From the NCBI GenBank assembly GCA_035498715.1, contig DATJZV010000026.1:77062-141061 (forward strand): a DNA stretch of 64,000 nucleotides, given 5' to 3'. Positions 8,358 through 16,973 of the stretch are shown piece after piece. Under the pieces are notes generated by a model. That model saw only the letters and a list, made by a program, of their open reading frames with translations, had not been told where the DNA came from and ran no database searches. Both the position numbers and the translations under genes were made by a program. This stretch comes from DASPSR01 sp035498715. Lineage in GTDB: Bacteria; Nitrospirota; UBA9217. The first letter of the stretch is position 1. The number at the start of each line of letters is the position of its first letter.

Positions 8358-8732
8358 ATGCCGACAAAAGTCAAGATTATTAAAAAAGATCTCATCCTGA
8401 ATGCTGTGCTTTTCGACACACAATGCGCAAAAGCGATCGCTGGAATACTTCCTATCGAGACAAGATCGAACGAGTGGGGCGACGAGTTCTATTTCGAGAT
8501 TCCCGTCAAGATGCCGCTCGATGAGACTGCAACAACAACGGTAAAGGCAGGGGACATAGGGTTCTGGCCTCCGGGGAACGCTCTTGCCATCTTTTTCGGA
8601 CCCACGCCCATGAGTAGCGGCAGCGATCCGGTCCCCGCGAGTGCAGTGAACCTCGTTGGAAGGATTTTCGGTGACACGACGGTGCTGAAGAAATCAAGGG
8701 GAGCGAGGAACACACGGATTGAGAAGGCATAG
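8358..8732 (+). CDS. Cyclophilin-fold protein (Cyclophil_like, TM1367 family)
   Basis: 124 residues. The sequence KVKIIKKDLILNAVLFD, then WGDEFYFEIPV and above all AGDIGFWPPGNALAIFFGPTP are the signature of the small cyclophilin-like family known from TM1367. No enzymatic role has been assigned to the family, and the peptidyl-prolyl isomerase residues of true cyclophilins are not present. The start is fixed by GGAGG six bases before ATG 8358; the upstream in-frame ATG at 8331 has none. It follows the helicase by about 50 bases and may be read with it. Confidence 0.85.
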   Translation: MPTKVKIIKKDLILNAVLFDTQCAKAIAGILPIETRSNEWGDEFYFEIPVKMPLDETATTTVKAGDIGFWPPGNALAIFFGPTPMSSGSDPVPASAVNLVGRIFGDTTVLKKSRGARNTRIEKA

Positions 8733-9143
8733 CATCATGCTTTCTCTCCCGCGTCTTTGGCCGACCGTGTGCGCCTACCTTTTCGCCGGATACAGGGGTC
8801 TGGGAACCCGGGGGAAAAGCAAAAGTTTTTTTCCGACCCTGGACTGTGCGGCTGTGAGTCAACCAAGCGTAAAGCAGCACAGACAACAGGCAAGAATTCT
8901 GCCGGGATGGCGTGAACGATATATGCGGCCAACGGCAATCGGCATGCAAAGCACGGCAGAGCACCGAGTTGGCCAAAAGACCACGGTCATGATCAAAGAG
9001 AAAGCTGACCCTGTAGGTTCAGAGGAAATTTGTTTGCCCACTCAGAGTGGAGAAGGCTCGATCTTTAAGATTCGCTTCCGATGGCCGCGGACGAACTAGA
9101 GATTCATGCAAACACATCCAATCCGTTTGATGATTCTCTCCTC
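8733..9143. other. Gene-free stretch
   Basis: About 410 bases with no frame I can support. An open frame of about 126 codons crosses it but begins inside the previous gene and its translation is low-complexity with no recognisable motif. The right end carries the pcnB promoter. Confidence 0.5.
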
Positions 9144-9173
9144 TTTACCTCCCCCTTCCATGTATGTTAAAAT
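9144..9173 (+). promoter_or_regulatory. pcnB promoter, extended -10 close to the start codon
   Basis: TTTACC (9144-9149), an 18-base spacer, and TAAAAT (9168-9173) preceded by TGT make an extended -10 promoter. The GTG start of pcnB at 9180 falls where transcription would begin, so the mRNA may lack a leader. The -35 match is only four of six. Confidence 0.4.
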
Positions 9174-9179
9174 GCTGGT

Positions 9180-10616
9180 GTGAGCATACAGCCGATCATC
9201 ATTTCGCGATCTGAACATTCCCTCTCCCGTAAGTGGATCAGTCCCAACGCACTCCGGGTGCTCTACCGTTTAAAGGAAAAAGGATATCAAGCATACCTTG
9301 TCGGGGGCGGGGTGCGTGACCTGCTGCTCGGTCGGGAACCAAAGGATTTCGATATTGCCACCGATGCCAAGCCCAATGAGGTCAAAAAGGTCTTCCGAAA
9401 CTGTCGACTCATCGGTCGGCGGTTCCGTCTCGCCCACATCCACTTCCACAACGAGATCATTGAAGTCGCCACGTTCCGTGCCCTGACGGAAGAAGAACCG
9501 GAGATCGAAGCCCGTCCGGAAACCACGGAACAGCCTCCCCTCCCGGCCATGCAATCGCCGGTTGAAAGCGCGCCGCCTGACGCGCAGACCCCGCCTGAGG
9601 AGAAGCCCCGTCCTCCGCGGCTTCTCATGACCGAGGATGGCATGATCCTGCGGGACAATGTTTTCGGAACGCCAGAAGAGGACGCGCTGCGGCGCGATTT
9701 CACGGTGAACGCTCTCTTTTACAATATCGCGGATTTTTCAATCATTGACTATGTGGGGGGGATGCAGGACCTCCGGCTTGGGCTCATCCGGATCATCGGC
9801 GATCCTGTTGTCCGTTTCATCGAGGATCCGGTCCGCATGGTGCGGGCCGTGCGTTTTGCCGCCATGCTGGGGTTCGAGATTGAGGAGAATACGTACCGCA
9901 CGATGCTTGAGCTAAAGGATCGGTTGGCGCTCGCGTCGCCTTCCCGGATGTACGAGGAAGTGCTCAAGCTTTTTCTGCTCGGCGAGGGCGAGAAGACCTA
10001 CCAACTGCTTAGGAAGACCGGAATTTTCGGAGTCATATTCCCGCGACTGAATGAGTGGGTGGACACTGAGTCCGATGGCTTTCCACATACCTGGATTGGC
10101 AAAGCCCTCGAATGGGTTGATGCGTGCGTGCAGGCGGGGAGACAGGTTCCGCCGCATATCCTTTTCTCGCTAATGTTCGGGCAATTCATGGAGGAAAAAT
10201 CGGAGGAGCTCAGGAAATCCGGCGCGTCCGCGCTGGATGCCGTAACACGGACAGTGGCCGAGTTCCTCACGGAGGAGTCGCATCGGGTGATGATCCCGAA
10301 GAAGGTCGGTTTTCCAATGCGCGATATTTACTGGAATCAGTACCGATTTGAGAAAACCGCCGGGAGGCATCCGCTCTATTTTCTCAGAAGGCCCGGGTTT
10401 GCCGATGCATTTGAGTACCTGCGCTTTACGAGTGAGACCACGGGAGAGAAAAAAGAGCTCCGCGCCTGGTGGAAGGAGTTCATCAAGAACCATCCTCTTT
10501 CTCCGAGGGAGGAAAAGGAAATTCAGAAGGGCCGCGAGAAGCGCACCAGGCCGAACAAGAGAAGAAGGAGACGCGGAGGAAAAGGCAAATCTGAAACGAG
10601 AAAGCCTGACAAATAA
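9180..10616 (+). CDS. pcnB: Poly(A) polymerase / CCA-adding-type nucleotidyltransferase (PcnB)
   Basis: 478 residues, GTG start. The class II nucleotidyltransferase head is clear: YLVGGGVRDLLLGREPKDFDIATDA with catalytic D56 and D58, then RFRLAHIHF, DALRRDFTVNAL and the RNA-binding RFIEDPVRMVRAVRFAAMLGF. PcnB adds 3' poly(A) tails that speed RNA decay. The tail KRTRPNKRRRRRGGKGKSE is strongly basic as in E. coli PcnB, which favours poly(A) polymerase over tRNA CCA transferase. Unusual is a proline- and glutamate-rich insertion at about residues 104-146, inside the head domain between VATFRA and ILRDNVFGT. It stands as a single gene upstream of rsmE. Confidence 0.85.
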   Translation: MSIQPIIISRSEHSLSRKWISPNALRVLYRLKEKGYQAYLVGGGVRDLLLGREPKDFDIATDAKPNEVKKVFRNCRLIGRRFRLAHIHFHNEIIEVATFRALTEEEPEIEARPETTEQPPLPAMQSPVESAPPDAQTPPEEKPRPPRLLMTEDGMILRDNVFGTPEEDALRRDFTVNALFYNIADFSIIDYVGGMQDLRLGLIRIIGDPVVRFIEDPVRMVRAVRFAAMLGFEIEENTYRTMLELKDRLALASPSRMYEEVLKLFLLGEGEKTYQLLRKTGIFGVIFPRLNEWVDTESDGFPHTWIGKALEWVDACVQAGRQVPPHILFSLMFGQFMEEKSEELRKSGASALDAVTRTVAEFLTEESHRVMIPKKVGFPMRDIYWNQYRFEKTAGRHPLYFLRRPGFADAFEYLRFTSETTGEKKELRAWWKEFIKNHPLSPREEKEIQKGREKRTRPNKRRRRRGGKGKSETRKPDK

Positions 10617-10656
10617 AGCATAACTTTTTTTTGACCCGCAAAGTGCGCAGCGTTTA

Positions 10657-10683
10657 ATGGAATTTCTCAATAGAAAATTCCAT
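10657..10683. terminator. Perfect hairpin after pcnB, possible terminator
   Basis: ATGGAATTT and AAATTCCAT form a nine-base perfect stem around a nine-base loop, 40 bases after the pcnB stop. The stem is AT-rich and is followed only by CTTTAG, so termination is doubtful. Confidence 0.3.
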
Positions 10684-10729
10684 CTTTAGGCTACTTCGCG
10701 GCAAATTTGCTTTATATTTCCGGAGTCTT

Positions 10730-11464
10730 ATGTCTAAGCCACCCCGTTTTTTTATATCCCCCGGGCAGGTTTCTGGCCCCGACATCACTATCACGGATGA
10801 GGACGTGCGCCATATCGCAACGGTGTTGCGCATGAAAACCGGCGATCAACTGCTGCTGTGCGACGGACGCGGGACCGAGTACACCGTGAAAATTTCCGAT
10901 ATCAACAAATCTGCGATCAAAACGAATATCCTGGGCCAAACTAAGAGCGTGATCAGGTATCCGCTCATCACCCTCGGCCAAGGGCTGCCCAAGTCCGACA
11001 AAATGGACTGGATCGTGCAGAAGGCGACGGAACTCGGTACAGCGTCCATCGTGGCGCTCATCACCGAGCGGACGATCGTGAAGGTCAAAGACGAAGAAAA
11101 ACGTCTTGTCCGATGGCGGAGGATCTGCCGTGAAGCGGCCATGCAGAGCAATCGTGCAGATATCCCGACGGTGGAAGGGATTCAGACCTTTAAAGATTAT
11201 GTCCAGACGCTGCATCCCCGACCCGGGACCCTCCTCCTCCTTCCCTGGGAAGAGGGAACGGAGCCTATCAAAGGTGTGCTTCGGGCAAGGCCTGAAGTAA
11301 AAAATATCGTCATCCTCATCGGCCCCGAAGGCGGGTTCTCTGCGGCCGAGGCAGCATTGGCGAAAGATAAGGGCTTTCATGCGGTGAGCCTGGGGCCGAA
11401 TATCCTCCGTACCGAAACCGCGACCGTGGCAGTGCTCGGCATAATCGGATACGAGTACTCGTAA
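10730..11464 (+). CDS. rsmE: 16S rRNA (uracil1498-N3)-methyltransferase RsmE
   Basis: 244 residues. An N-terminal PUA-like region (PPRFFISPGQV..ITDEDVRHIATVLRMKTGDQLLLCDGRG) precedes a SPOUT methyltransferase with the knot motifs KMDWIVQKATELG, RWRRICREAAMQSNR, LIGPEGGFSAAEAALA and LGPNILRTETATVAVL. These are diagnostic for RsmE, which methylates U1498 of 16S rRNA in the 30S subunit using S-adenosylmethionine. Full length, with no frame damage. The usual neighbour prmA is not present. Confidence 0.95.
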   Translation: MSKPPRFFISPGQVSGPDITITDEDVRHIATVLRMKTGDQLLLCDGRGTEYTVKISDINKSAIKTNILGQTKSVIRYPLITLGQGLPKSDKMDWIVQKATELGTASIVALITERTIVKVKDEEKRLVRWRRICREAAMQSNRADIPTVEGIQTFKDYVQTLHPRPGTLLLLPWEEGTEPIKGVLRARPEVKNIVILIGPEGGFSAAEAALAKDKGFHAVSLGPNILRTETATVAVLGIIGYEYS

Positions 11465-11556
11465 AGGAAGTTCCGGGTCCCTGGTTTTCGATCATGGGAG
11501 AGATGGTGTATCCTCAGACGGGTACCCTTATGCTAAGCGAAGAAGGATCACATCCT

Positions 11557-11753
11557 ATGAGGGCCCGTTCTTTTCTTACCAGATTCGCGTGGCTATCCAT
11601 TGCTGCGGCGATCATTACTATCGGGCTCAAGACCGTGGCGGACCTTGTTACGGGCTCGGCTGGGCTGGGCTGCTGTCGGACACGCTGGAATCGCTTGTCA
11701 ATCTTGCTGGAGCGCTCGCGGCGCTGGCAATGCTGACAATCGCCGCCCGACCG
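11557..11753 (+). pseudogene. Cation diffusion facilitator (CDF) transporter, N-terminal remnant with frameshift
   Basis: From ATG 11557 the frame reads SFLTRFAWLSIAAAIITIGL, then KTVADLVTGSAG; after a shift the next frame gives LLSDTLESLVNLAGALAALA and MLTIAARP. Joined, these are the first two membrane helices of a CDF-family metal exporter (typical text ..GSVGLLSDALESLVNL..). The shift is explained exactly by the tandem GGGCTGGGCT at 11662-11671: removing one copy restores G-S-A-G-L-L-S-D. The rest of the transporter is gone; homology stops just before the rpiB promoter. Confidence 0.75.
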
Positions 11754-11772
11754 GTCCCTCCCGGTATTTTCC

Positions 11773-11801
11773 TTGACACAAAAACAGCAGAGATGTTAAT
11801 A
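11773..11801 (+). promoter_or_regulatory. Sigma-70 promoter of rpiB-glyA
   Basis: A perfect TTGACA (11773-11778), a 17-base spacer and TTAATA (11796-11801). Transcription would start near 11808, giving a leader of about 20 bases before rpiB. Confidence 0.8.
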
Positions 11802-11827
11802 TCAGCATCTACGGAAAGGCGGGCTTC

Positions 11828-12280
11828 ATGAAACTGGCGATTGGCTGCGACCACGGCGGCTGGGAACTCAAGGAAGAGATCGCAAAATTCATAAAAACAA
11901 TCAAGAATATAGAACTTGTTGACTACGGGACCGCGGGCAGGGACTCCGTGGACTATCCAGACTACGGGAAAAAGGTCTCTGAGGCGGTTTCGAACAGAGG
12001 CGTGGACCGTGGCATCCTGATCTGCGGTACGGGCATCGGCATGTCAATCGTCGCCAACCGGTATCCGAACGTTCGCGCTGCGCTCTGTCATGACCATTTC
12101 ACAGCGCAGATGAGCCGGTTGCACAACGATGCCAATGTGCTGGTCATGGGCGAGCGGGTCATCGGCAAGGGCGTTGCACTGGAAATCGTGAAGACCTGGC
12201 TAGAGACTGAATTCGAGGGCGGGCGGCACCAGAAGCGGCTCGACAAGATACAGGAAATAGAAAAATCGATTAAAGGATAA
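11828..12280 (+). CDS. rpiB: Ribose-5-phosphate isomerase B
   Basis: 150 residues. MKLAIGCDHGGWELKEEI holds the substrate-binding DHGG, and ICGTGIGMSIVANR holds the catalytic Cys and phosphate loop; AALCHDHFTAQMSRLHNDANVLVMG completes the RpiB/LacAB family signature. It interconverts ribose 5-phosphate and ribulose 5-phosphate in the non-oxidative pentose phosphate pathway. Its own promoter lies just upstream and glyA follows four bases after the stop, so the two form an operon, an order common in many bacteria. Confidence 0.95.
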   Translation: MKLAIGCDHGGWELKEEIAKFIKTIKNIELVDYGTAGRDSVDYPDYGKKVSEAVSNRGVDRGILICGTGIGMSIVANRYPNVRAALCHDHFTAQMSRLHNDANVLVMGERVIGKGVALEIVKTWLETEFEGGRHQKRLDKIQEIEKSIKG

Positions 12281-12284
12281 CACC

Positions 12285-13538
12285 ATGTCAGGACTCAAAG
12301 AGACGGACCCCGAAGTCTACAACGCGATCAAGGGCGAGGACGAGCGCGAACTCTCCAAGATCGTCCTCATAGCATCGGAAAACTACGTGAGCCAGGCAGT
12401 GCTAGAGGCTCAGGGCTCGGTCTTCACGAATAAATATGCCGAGGGATACCCTAACCGGCGCTACTATGGTGGATGCGAGTTTGCCGACCAGGTTGAGTTG
12501 CTTGCCATCGAGCGTGCAAAGGCGCTCTTTGGCGCTGAACACGTGAATGTCCAGCCCCACTCGGGTTCGCAGGCCAACATGGCCGCGTACTTCAGTGTCC
12601 TCCAGCCCGGCGATACCATCCTGGGCATGGCCCTCCCGCACGGCGGGCACCTGACCCACGGAGCGTCGGTCAGCTTCTCGGGCATGCTTTACAAGTCCTT
12701 CTCCTACGGCGTGGACAAAAAAACAGAACTGCTCGACTATGACGAATTAGAGCGGCTTGCCATGGAGCACAAACCGAAAATGATTGTCGCCGGTTATAGC
12801 GCCTATTCGAGGACCCTCGATTTCCCGAGGTTCCGGAGGATTGCGGACAAAGTCGGCGCGTACCTGATGGCGGATATTGCTCACATCGCCGGGCTCGTTG
12901 CGGCGGGCGAACATCCAAGCCCGGTGCCCTACGCGGACTTCGTGACGACGACGACGCACAAGACCTTGCGCGGCCCGCGCGGGGGCATGATCATGTGCAT
13001 GGAAAAGTTCGCCAAGGCAGTGGACAAGGCCATCTTCCCCGGGATCCAGGGCGGGCCGCTCGTGCACGTGATCGCGGCCAAGGCCGTCTCGTTTAAGGAA
13101 GCGCTCATGCCCGAGTTCAAGGACTACCAGCGCCAGGTCGTGAAGAACGCGAAAGCGCTGGCGCGGCGGCTGGCCGCGGATGGGTTCCGCATCGTTTCGG
13201 GGTCCACGGAAAACCACCTGATGCTCGTGGACCTGACTCCCAAGAACATTACCGGCAAAGACGCCGAGATCGCCCTCGACGCTGCAGGCATTACGTGCAA
13301 CAAGAACAGCATTCCGTACGACCAGAAGCCTCCGGTGACGACGAGCGGTATCCGGCTCGGCACACCGATCGTGACCACGCGCGGCATGCGCGAGCCAGAG
13401 ATGAGGGTTATCGGCGACCTCATCTGCGAAGCGCTTGCGAACGCCAATGCGCCTGGCAAGCTCGCGGCTCTCAAAGAGCGAACCAAGGCGTTCTGCGCCA
13501 AATTCCCAATGTTCGCAATGGAAAAGGCCGAGGTGTAA
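12285..13538 (+). CDS. glyA: Serine hydroxymethyltransferase
   Basis: 417 residues, full length. Landmarks are LIASENYVSQAVLEAQGSV, YAEGYPNRRYYGG, NVQPHSGSQANMA, the PLP-lysine loop TTTTHKTLRGPRGG and TSGIRLGTPIVTTRGM. The enzyme converts serine and tetrahydrofolate to glycine and 5,10-methylene-tetrahydrofolate, feeding one-carbon units to thymidylate and purine synthesis. It is translated in tandem with rpiB and lies upstream of comEB and nrdR, which also serve nucleotide supply. Confidence 0.97.
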   Translation: MSGLKETDPEVYNAIKGEDERELSKIVLIASENYVSQAVLEAQGSVFTNKYAEGYPNRRYYGGCEFADQVELLAIERAKALFGAEHVNVQPHSGSQANMAAYFSVLQPGDTILGMALPHGGHLTHGASVSFSGMLYKSFSYGVDKKTELLDYDELERLAMEHKPKMIVAGYSAYSRTLDFPRFRRIADKVGAYLMADIAHIAGLVAAGEHPSPVPYADFVTTTTHKTLRGPRGGMIMCMEKFAKAVDKAIFPGIQGGPLVHVIAAKAVSFKEALMPEFKDYQRQVVKNAKALARRLAADGFRIVSGSTENHLMLVDLTPKNITGKDAEIALDAAGITCNKNSIPYDQKPPVTTSGIRLGTPIVTTRGMREPEMRVIGDLICEALANANAPGKLAALKERTKAFCAKFPMFAMEKAEV

Positions 13539-13548
13539 ATTTAATAAT

Positions 13549-13576
13549 GTTCCAAAATCTCAAAATCAGAAGTTCC
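13549..13576. repeat. Imperfect inverted repeat with GTTCCAAAAT
   Basis: The stretch begins GTTCCAAAAT and ends AGAAGTTCC after glyA. A related stretch in opposite orientation occurs at 45991-46021 (TGAAGTTC..ATTTTGGAACTTC). They may be two copies of a dispersed intergenic element; two copies are weak evidence. Confidence 0.3.
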
Positions 13577-13681
13577 ACAGAATAACCCATTGTAACGTTT
13601 CAATCGACAACCAGCTTGATGCTTGCAATTTCGGTTCTTGGAACTCATTCGAGATTTGGTACGTGTGATTTGGAGCTTACT

Positions 13682-14146
13682 ATGACCAGACCGTCCTGGG
13701 ACGAATATTTTATGGAGATCGCGCACCTCGTGAAGAAGCGCGCCACATGCCTCCGGCGTCAGGTTGGAGCAGTGATCGTCAAAGACAAGAATATCCTCGC
13801 CACGGGGTACAACGGTGCGCCCTCCGGCATCGACCATTGCCTCGAGCGTGGCTGCCTGCGCGAGCAGCTCGGCATCCCGTCGGGCGAGCGGCACGAGATC
13901 TGCCGCGGCCTGCATGCGGAGCAGAACGCGATCATCCAGGCGGCCAAGCACGGCACGAGCATCGAGGGTGCCACGCTCTACTGCACGAACCAGCCCTGCG
14001 GCATCTGCGCCAAGATGATCATAAACGCGGGCGTGAAGCAGATCATCTATGAGGACGGCTACCCAGACGCCCTGGCCGCCGAGATGCTGAACGAATCCGG
14101 CATCAAGATCACGCAGTATAAGAAATCAGAACCAGTTCGCAGCTGA
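13682..14146 (+). CDS. comEB: dCMP deaminase (ComEB type)
   Basis: 154 residues from MTRPSWDEYFMEIAHLVKKR. The zinc-dependent deaminase motif is complete: HAEQNAI supplies His and catalytic Glu, and PCGIC supplies the two Cys. GYNGAPSGIDHC and the Cys-containing GCLREQLGIPSGERHEICRG insert between them is typical of dCMP deaminases with a second zinc site. It converts dCMP to dUMP for thymidylate synthesis. The start at 13682 has GGAG seven bases upstream; an earlier ATG at 13616 lacks protein similarity. It precedes nrdR, another deoxynucleotide gene. Confidence 0.92.
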   Translation: MTRPSWDEYFMEIAHLVKKRATCLRRQVGAVIVKDKNILATGYNGAPSGIDHCLERGCLREQLGIPSGERHEICRGLHAEQNAIIQAAKHGTSIEGATLYCTNQPCGICAKMIINAGVKQIIYEDGYPDALAAEMLNESGIKITQYKKSEPVRS

Positions 14147-14214
14147 TGCCTCATGGTTGATACCAGTTTCTACGAGCTTCAAACCATGAGACAAGAGCCA
14201 TAACGAGCCAAACC

Positions 14215-14763
14215 ATGCGCTGTCCCTATTGTTCCAGCATTGACAATAAAGTGGTGGATTCCCGGATGGGGAAGGAAGGCGACTCCATCAGGCGCAGGCG
14301 CGAGTGCCTCAAGTGCGAGGGCCGGTTCACCACGTACGAGCGCGTCGAAGAAGTGCTGCCGTCGGTCATTAAGAAGGATGGGCGTCGCGAGCCCTTCGAC
14401 CGGTTGAAGATCTTGAACGGGCTCAAGAAGGCATGCGAGAAGCGTCCCATAAGCACGGAGATGCTCGAAAAGACCGTGGAGGAGATTGAGAAGTCCCTCC
14501 AGGAGAAGGGTCTGAAGGAAATACCAAGCACGGTCATCGGCGAGGAAGTAATGGAACGGTTGCATAAGCTGGACGAAGTCGCCTACGTCCGTTTTGCTTC
14601 GGTCTACCGGTCTTTCCGGGACATCAACGAGTTTATGAGCGAGCTCAAAGACATCCTGAGCAACAAGGAAATGAAGGCCGTGAAGGAGACCACCGAAAAG
14701 CCACAGAAGCCGGAAGACAAAAGTCCGAAGCCGGAGAAATTATCCTTGCCTCTTGATACGTAG
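14215..14763 (+). CDS. nrdR: Transcriptional repressor NrdR
   Basis: 182 residues. The N-terminal zinc ribbon (MRCPYCSS..CLKCEGRFTTYERVE) is followed by an ATP-cone (VIKKDGRREPFDRLKILNGLKKACEKRPI) and the conserved VIGEEVMERLHKLDEVAYVRFASVYRSFRD. NrdR senses ATP/dATP and represses ribonucleotide reductase genes. It is about 30 residues longer than usual because of a Lys/Glu/Pro-rich tail (TTEKPQKPEDKSPKPEK). No nrd genes lie in the window. Confidence 0.96.
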   Translation: MRCPYCSSIDNKVVDSRMGKEGDSIRRRRECLKCEGRFTTYERVEEVLPSVIKKDGRREPFDRLKILNGLKKACEKRPISTEMLEKTVEEIEKSLQEKGLKEIPSTVIGEEVMERLHKLDEVAYVRFASVYRSFRDINEFMSELKDILSNKEMKAVKETTEKPQKPEDKSPKPEKLSLPLDT

Positions 14764-14789
14764 ACCCTTGACCTCTGTGATCACATCCT

Positions 14790-16973
14790 ATGACCGACCT
14801 TATCGCTGATATAGCCGTCGGTGTTTCCGTAAACAAAACCTTCCACTACCATATCCCCGAGGAGATGACCGGACGTCTTGTAATTGGTTCACGTGTGCTC
14901 GTCCCGTTCGGCAGCAGGCGCATCGCCGGAACGGTGATCGCCTTTTCAAACAAGACCGATGTGGCCGGCCTCAAATCCATCATCGAAATCCTCGACTATC
15001 CCCTCATGACGGAACTCCTCACCCTCGCTCGCTGGATGTCCGACTATTATATGTATCCTCTCGGTCAGACCATCGAAGTCATGGTGCCCAAAGCCGTTTC
15101 GCGCGCAAAACCCAAAAAGAAAAAGTATATCCGCCTGTTGTCAATACCTCTCCCCGGTGGGGAAAGCGGTAAGGTGAGGGGAAAGAAGCAAGCCGAGCTT
15201 GTGCGGCTTCTTTCGGACCTGGGCGAGATGGCTAGCGATGAGCTCCGTGCATTCTCGTCTCAAACCATAAGATCCTTGAGCAATGCGGGGATCGTCGAGA
15301 TCATTGAGCGGGAAACTCTCGTCGCTGCAGCGCCTGAAGGTTTTACCCCAAGCACTCCGCCCCTGCTCATGCCCGAGCAGGCCGGGGCAGTACAAGGAAT
15401 CACAGAAGCGATTGCCGCCAGACGCTTCGAGGTATTTCTGCTCCATGGCGTGACCGGAAGCGGCAAGACCGAGGTTTATCTCCAGATCATTGCGAGGCTC
15501 GCCAATACGGGTAGCGGTGCAATCGTGCTGGTGCCCGAAATCGCGCTCACGCCGCAGCTCCTCGCAAGGTTCAGGGGGCGCTTCGGCAACCGCGTTGCCG
15601 TCCTTCATAGCGGGCTCACGGACCGCGAGCGGGCCGGCGAATATCGGCGCATTCAGGCAGGTCAGGTGGATGTCGTCGTCGGCGCTCGTTCGGCGATCTT
15701 CGCCCCGTTTGGACGCATAGGGCTTATCATAGTCGACGAAGAGCATGAGAATTCGTACAAGCAGGATGAGGGGCTCCACTACCATGCGCGGGACGTTGCG
15801 GTCATGCGCGCAAAGTTTCAGGGTGCCGTTGCTGTGCTTGGCTCTGCCACACCGTCCCTTGAAAGCTACTACAACGCAAAGAGCGGCAAATATCGATATC
15901 TCCATATGGCTCACCGCGTGGACCACCGTCCCATGCCCGAGGTAGCGGTGGTCGACCTGAAAGTCCTGCCCAAGTCCTCGCTCTATTCTCCAGTTCTCGT
16001 AGAGCAGATCAAACAGCGGCTCGAAAAGAACGAGCAGGCTCTCCTCCTCCTGAACCGTAGAGGGTTCTCGTCCGTACTTATCTGTGGGGACTGTGGCGAG
16101 GCCGTAAAATGCCCGAGCTGCAGCGTGTCACTCACCTTTCACAAGGCGGAACAGAAGCTGAAGTGCCACTACTGCGGATATCTCATTCGGCCGCCAGACC
16201 GATGTCCGTCGTGCTCGAGCATCAACCTGAAGTTGCTTGGCTCAGGCACGCAGAAGATCGAAGAAGAGCTGAGGGCACTTTTTCCTGGTGCACGCATAAA
16301 GAGAATGGACAGCGACACGGTCAAAGGCAGGCAGGCGTACGATACTCTGCTCAGGCAGGTTGACCGGCGGGAGGTGGATATCCTGCTCGGAACGCAGATG
16401 GTCGCGAAGGGACACGATTTCCCATCGGTGACCCTCGTCGGCGTTGTGGACGCTGATGTCGGGCTGAACCTGCCTGACTTCCGGTCATCGGAAAAGACCT
16501 TCCAGCTCATTACCCAGGCCGCGGGCAGGGCCGGGCGGGGAGAGACCGCGGGTGAAGTGATCATCCAGACCATGAACCCGCGCCACTATTCCATCCAGCA
16601 CAGCAGGACCCACAACTACGAAGGGTTCTATGATGAAGAGATTTCGTACCGGAGGGAACTCGGGTATCCGCCGGTCGGGCGGATAATCAAGCTCGAAGTG
16701 AAAAGCGTCAATGAGTCCCACGCCGCTGAAGCTGCGAAGACCGCGCAGACCCGTATGCGCAGCCTGATGCGGGGAAAAGAGACCATACTCCTGGGTCCCG
16801 CGCCCGCGCCGATAGCAAGGGTGCGCGGTCGGTATCGATTCCAGCTGCTCCTGCTTTCTCAGAAACGTGACCTGATCAGATCCCTGGCCGAAGAGGGTAG
16901 GAATATCGTGGAAGAGAAGTTTGGCAGGAAGTGCAAGGTAATCGTGGACGTGGACCCGATGAATCTGATGTGA
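14790..16973 (+). CDS. priA: Primosomal replication-restart helicase PriA
   Basis: 727 residues, full length. The N-terminal 3'-end-binding domain (DIAVGVSVNKTFHYHIPEEM) precedes a superfamily 2 helicase with Walker A GVTGSGKTEVY, motif II DEEHENSYKQ and motif VI QAAGRAGRG. The zinc-binding insertion, with CGDCGEAVKCPSCS and CHYCGYLIRPPDRCPSC, is characteristic of PriA. It reloads the replisome at stalled forks. It starts 26 bases after nrdR and ends the plus-strand run that began with rpiB. Confidence 0.97.
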   Translation: MTDLIADIAVGVSVNKTFHYHIPEEMTGRLVIGSRVLVPFGSRRIAGTVIAFSNKTDVAGLKSIIEILDYPLMTELLTLARWMSDYYMYPLGQTIEVMVPKAVSRAKPKKKKYIRLLSIPLPGGESGKVRGKKQAELVRLLSDLGEMASDELRAFSSQTIRSLSNAGIVEIIERETLVAAAPEGFTPSTPPLLMPEQAGAVQGITEAIAARRFEVFLLHGVTGSGKTEVYLQIIARLANTGSGAIVLVPEIALTPQLLARFRGRFGNRVAVLHSGLTDRERAGEYRRIQAGQVDVVVGARSAIFAPFGRIGLIIVDEEHENSYKQDEGLHYHARDVAVMRAKFQGAVAVLGSATPSLESYYNAKSGKYRYLHMAHRVDHRPMPEVAVVDLKVLPKSSLYSPVLVEQIKQRLEKNEQALLLLNRRGFSSVLICGDCGEAVKCPSCSVSLTFHKAEQKLKCHYCGYLIRPPDRCPSCSSINLKLLGSGTQKIEEELRALFPGARIKRMDSDTVKGRQAYDTLLRQVDRREVDILLGTQMVAKGHDFPSVTLVGVVDADVGLNLPDFRSSEKTFQLITQAAGRAGRGETAGEVIIQTMNPRHYSIQHSRTHNYEGFYDEEISYRRELGYPPVGRIIKLEVKSVNESHAAEAAKTAQTRMRSLMRGKETILLGPAPAPIARVRGRYRFQLLLLSQKRDLIRSLAEEGRNIVEEKFGRKCKVIVDVDPMNLM

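Noticed and set aside
8719..9099. Open frame of 126 codons after the cyclophilin-fold gene
   Set aside because: It begins inside the previous gene, has no ribosome site and no recognisable protein text.
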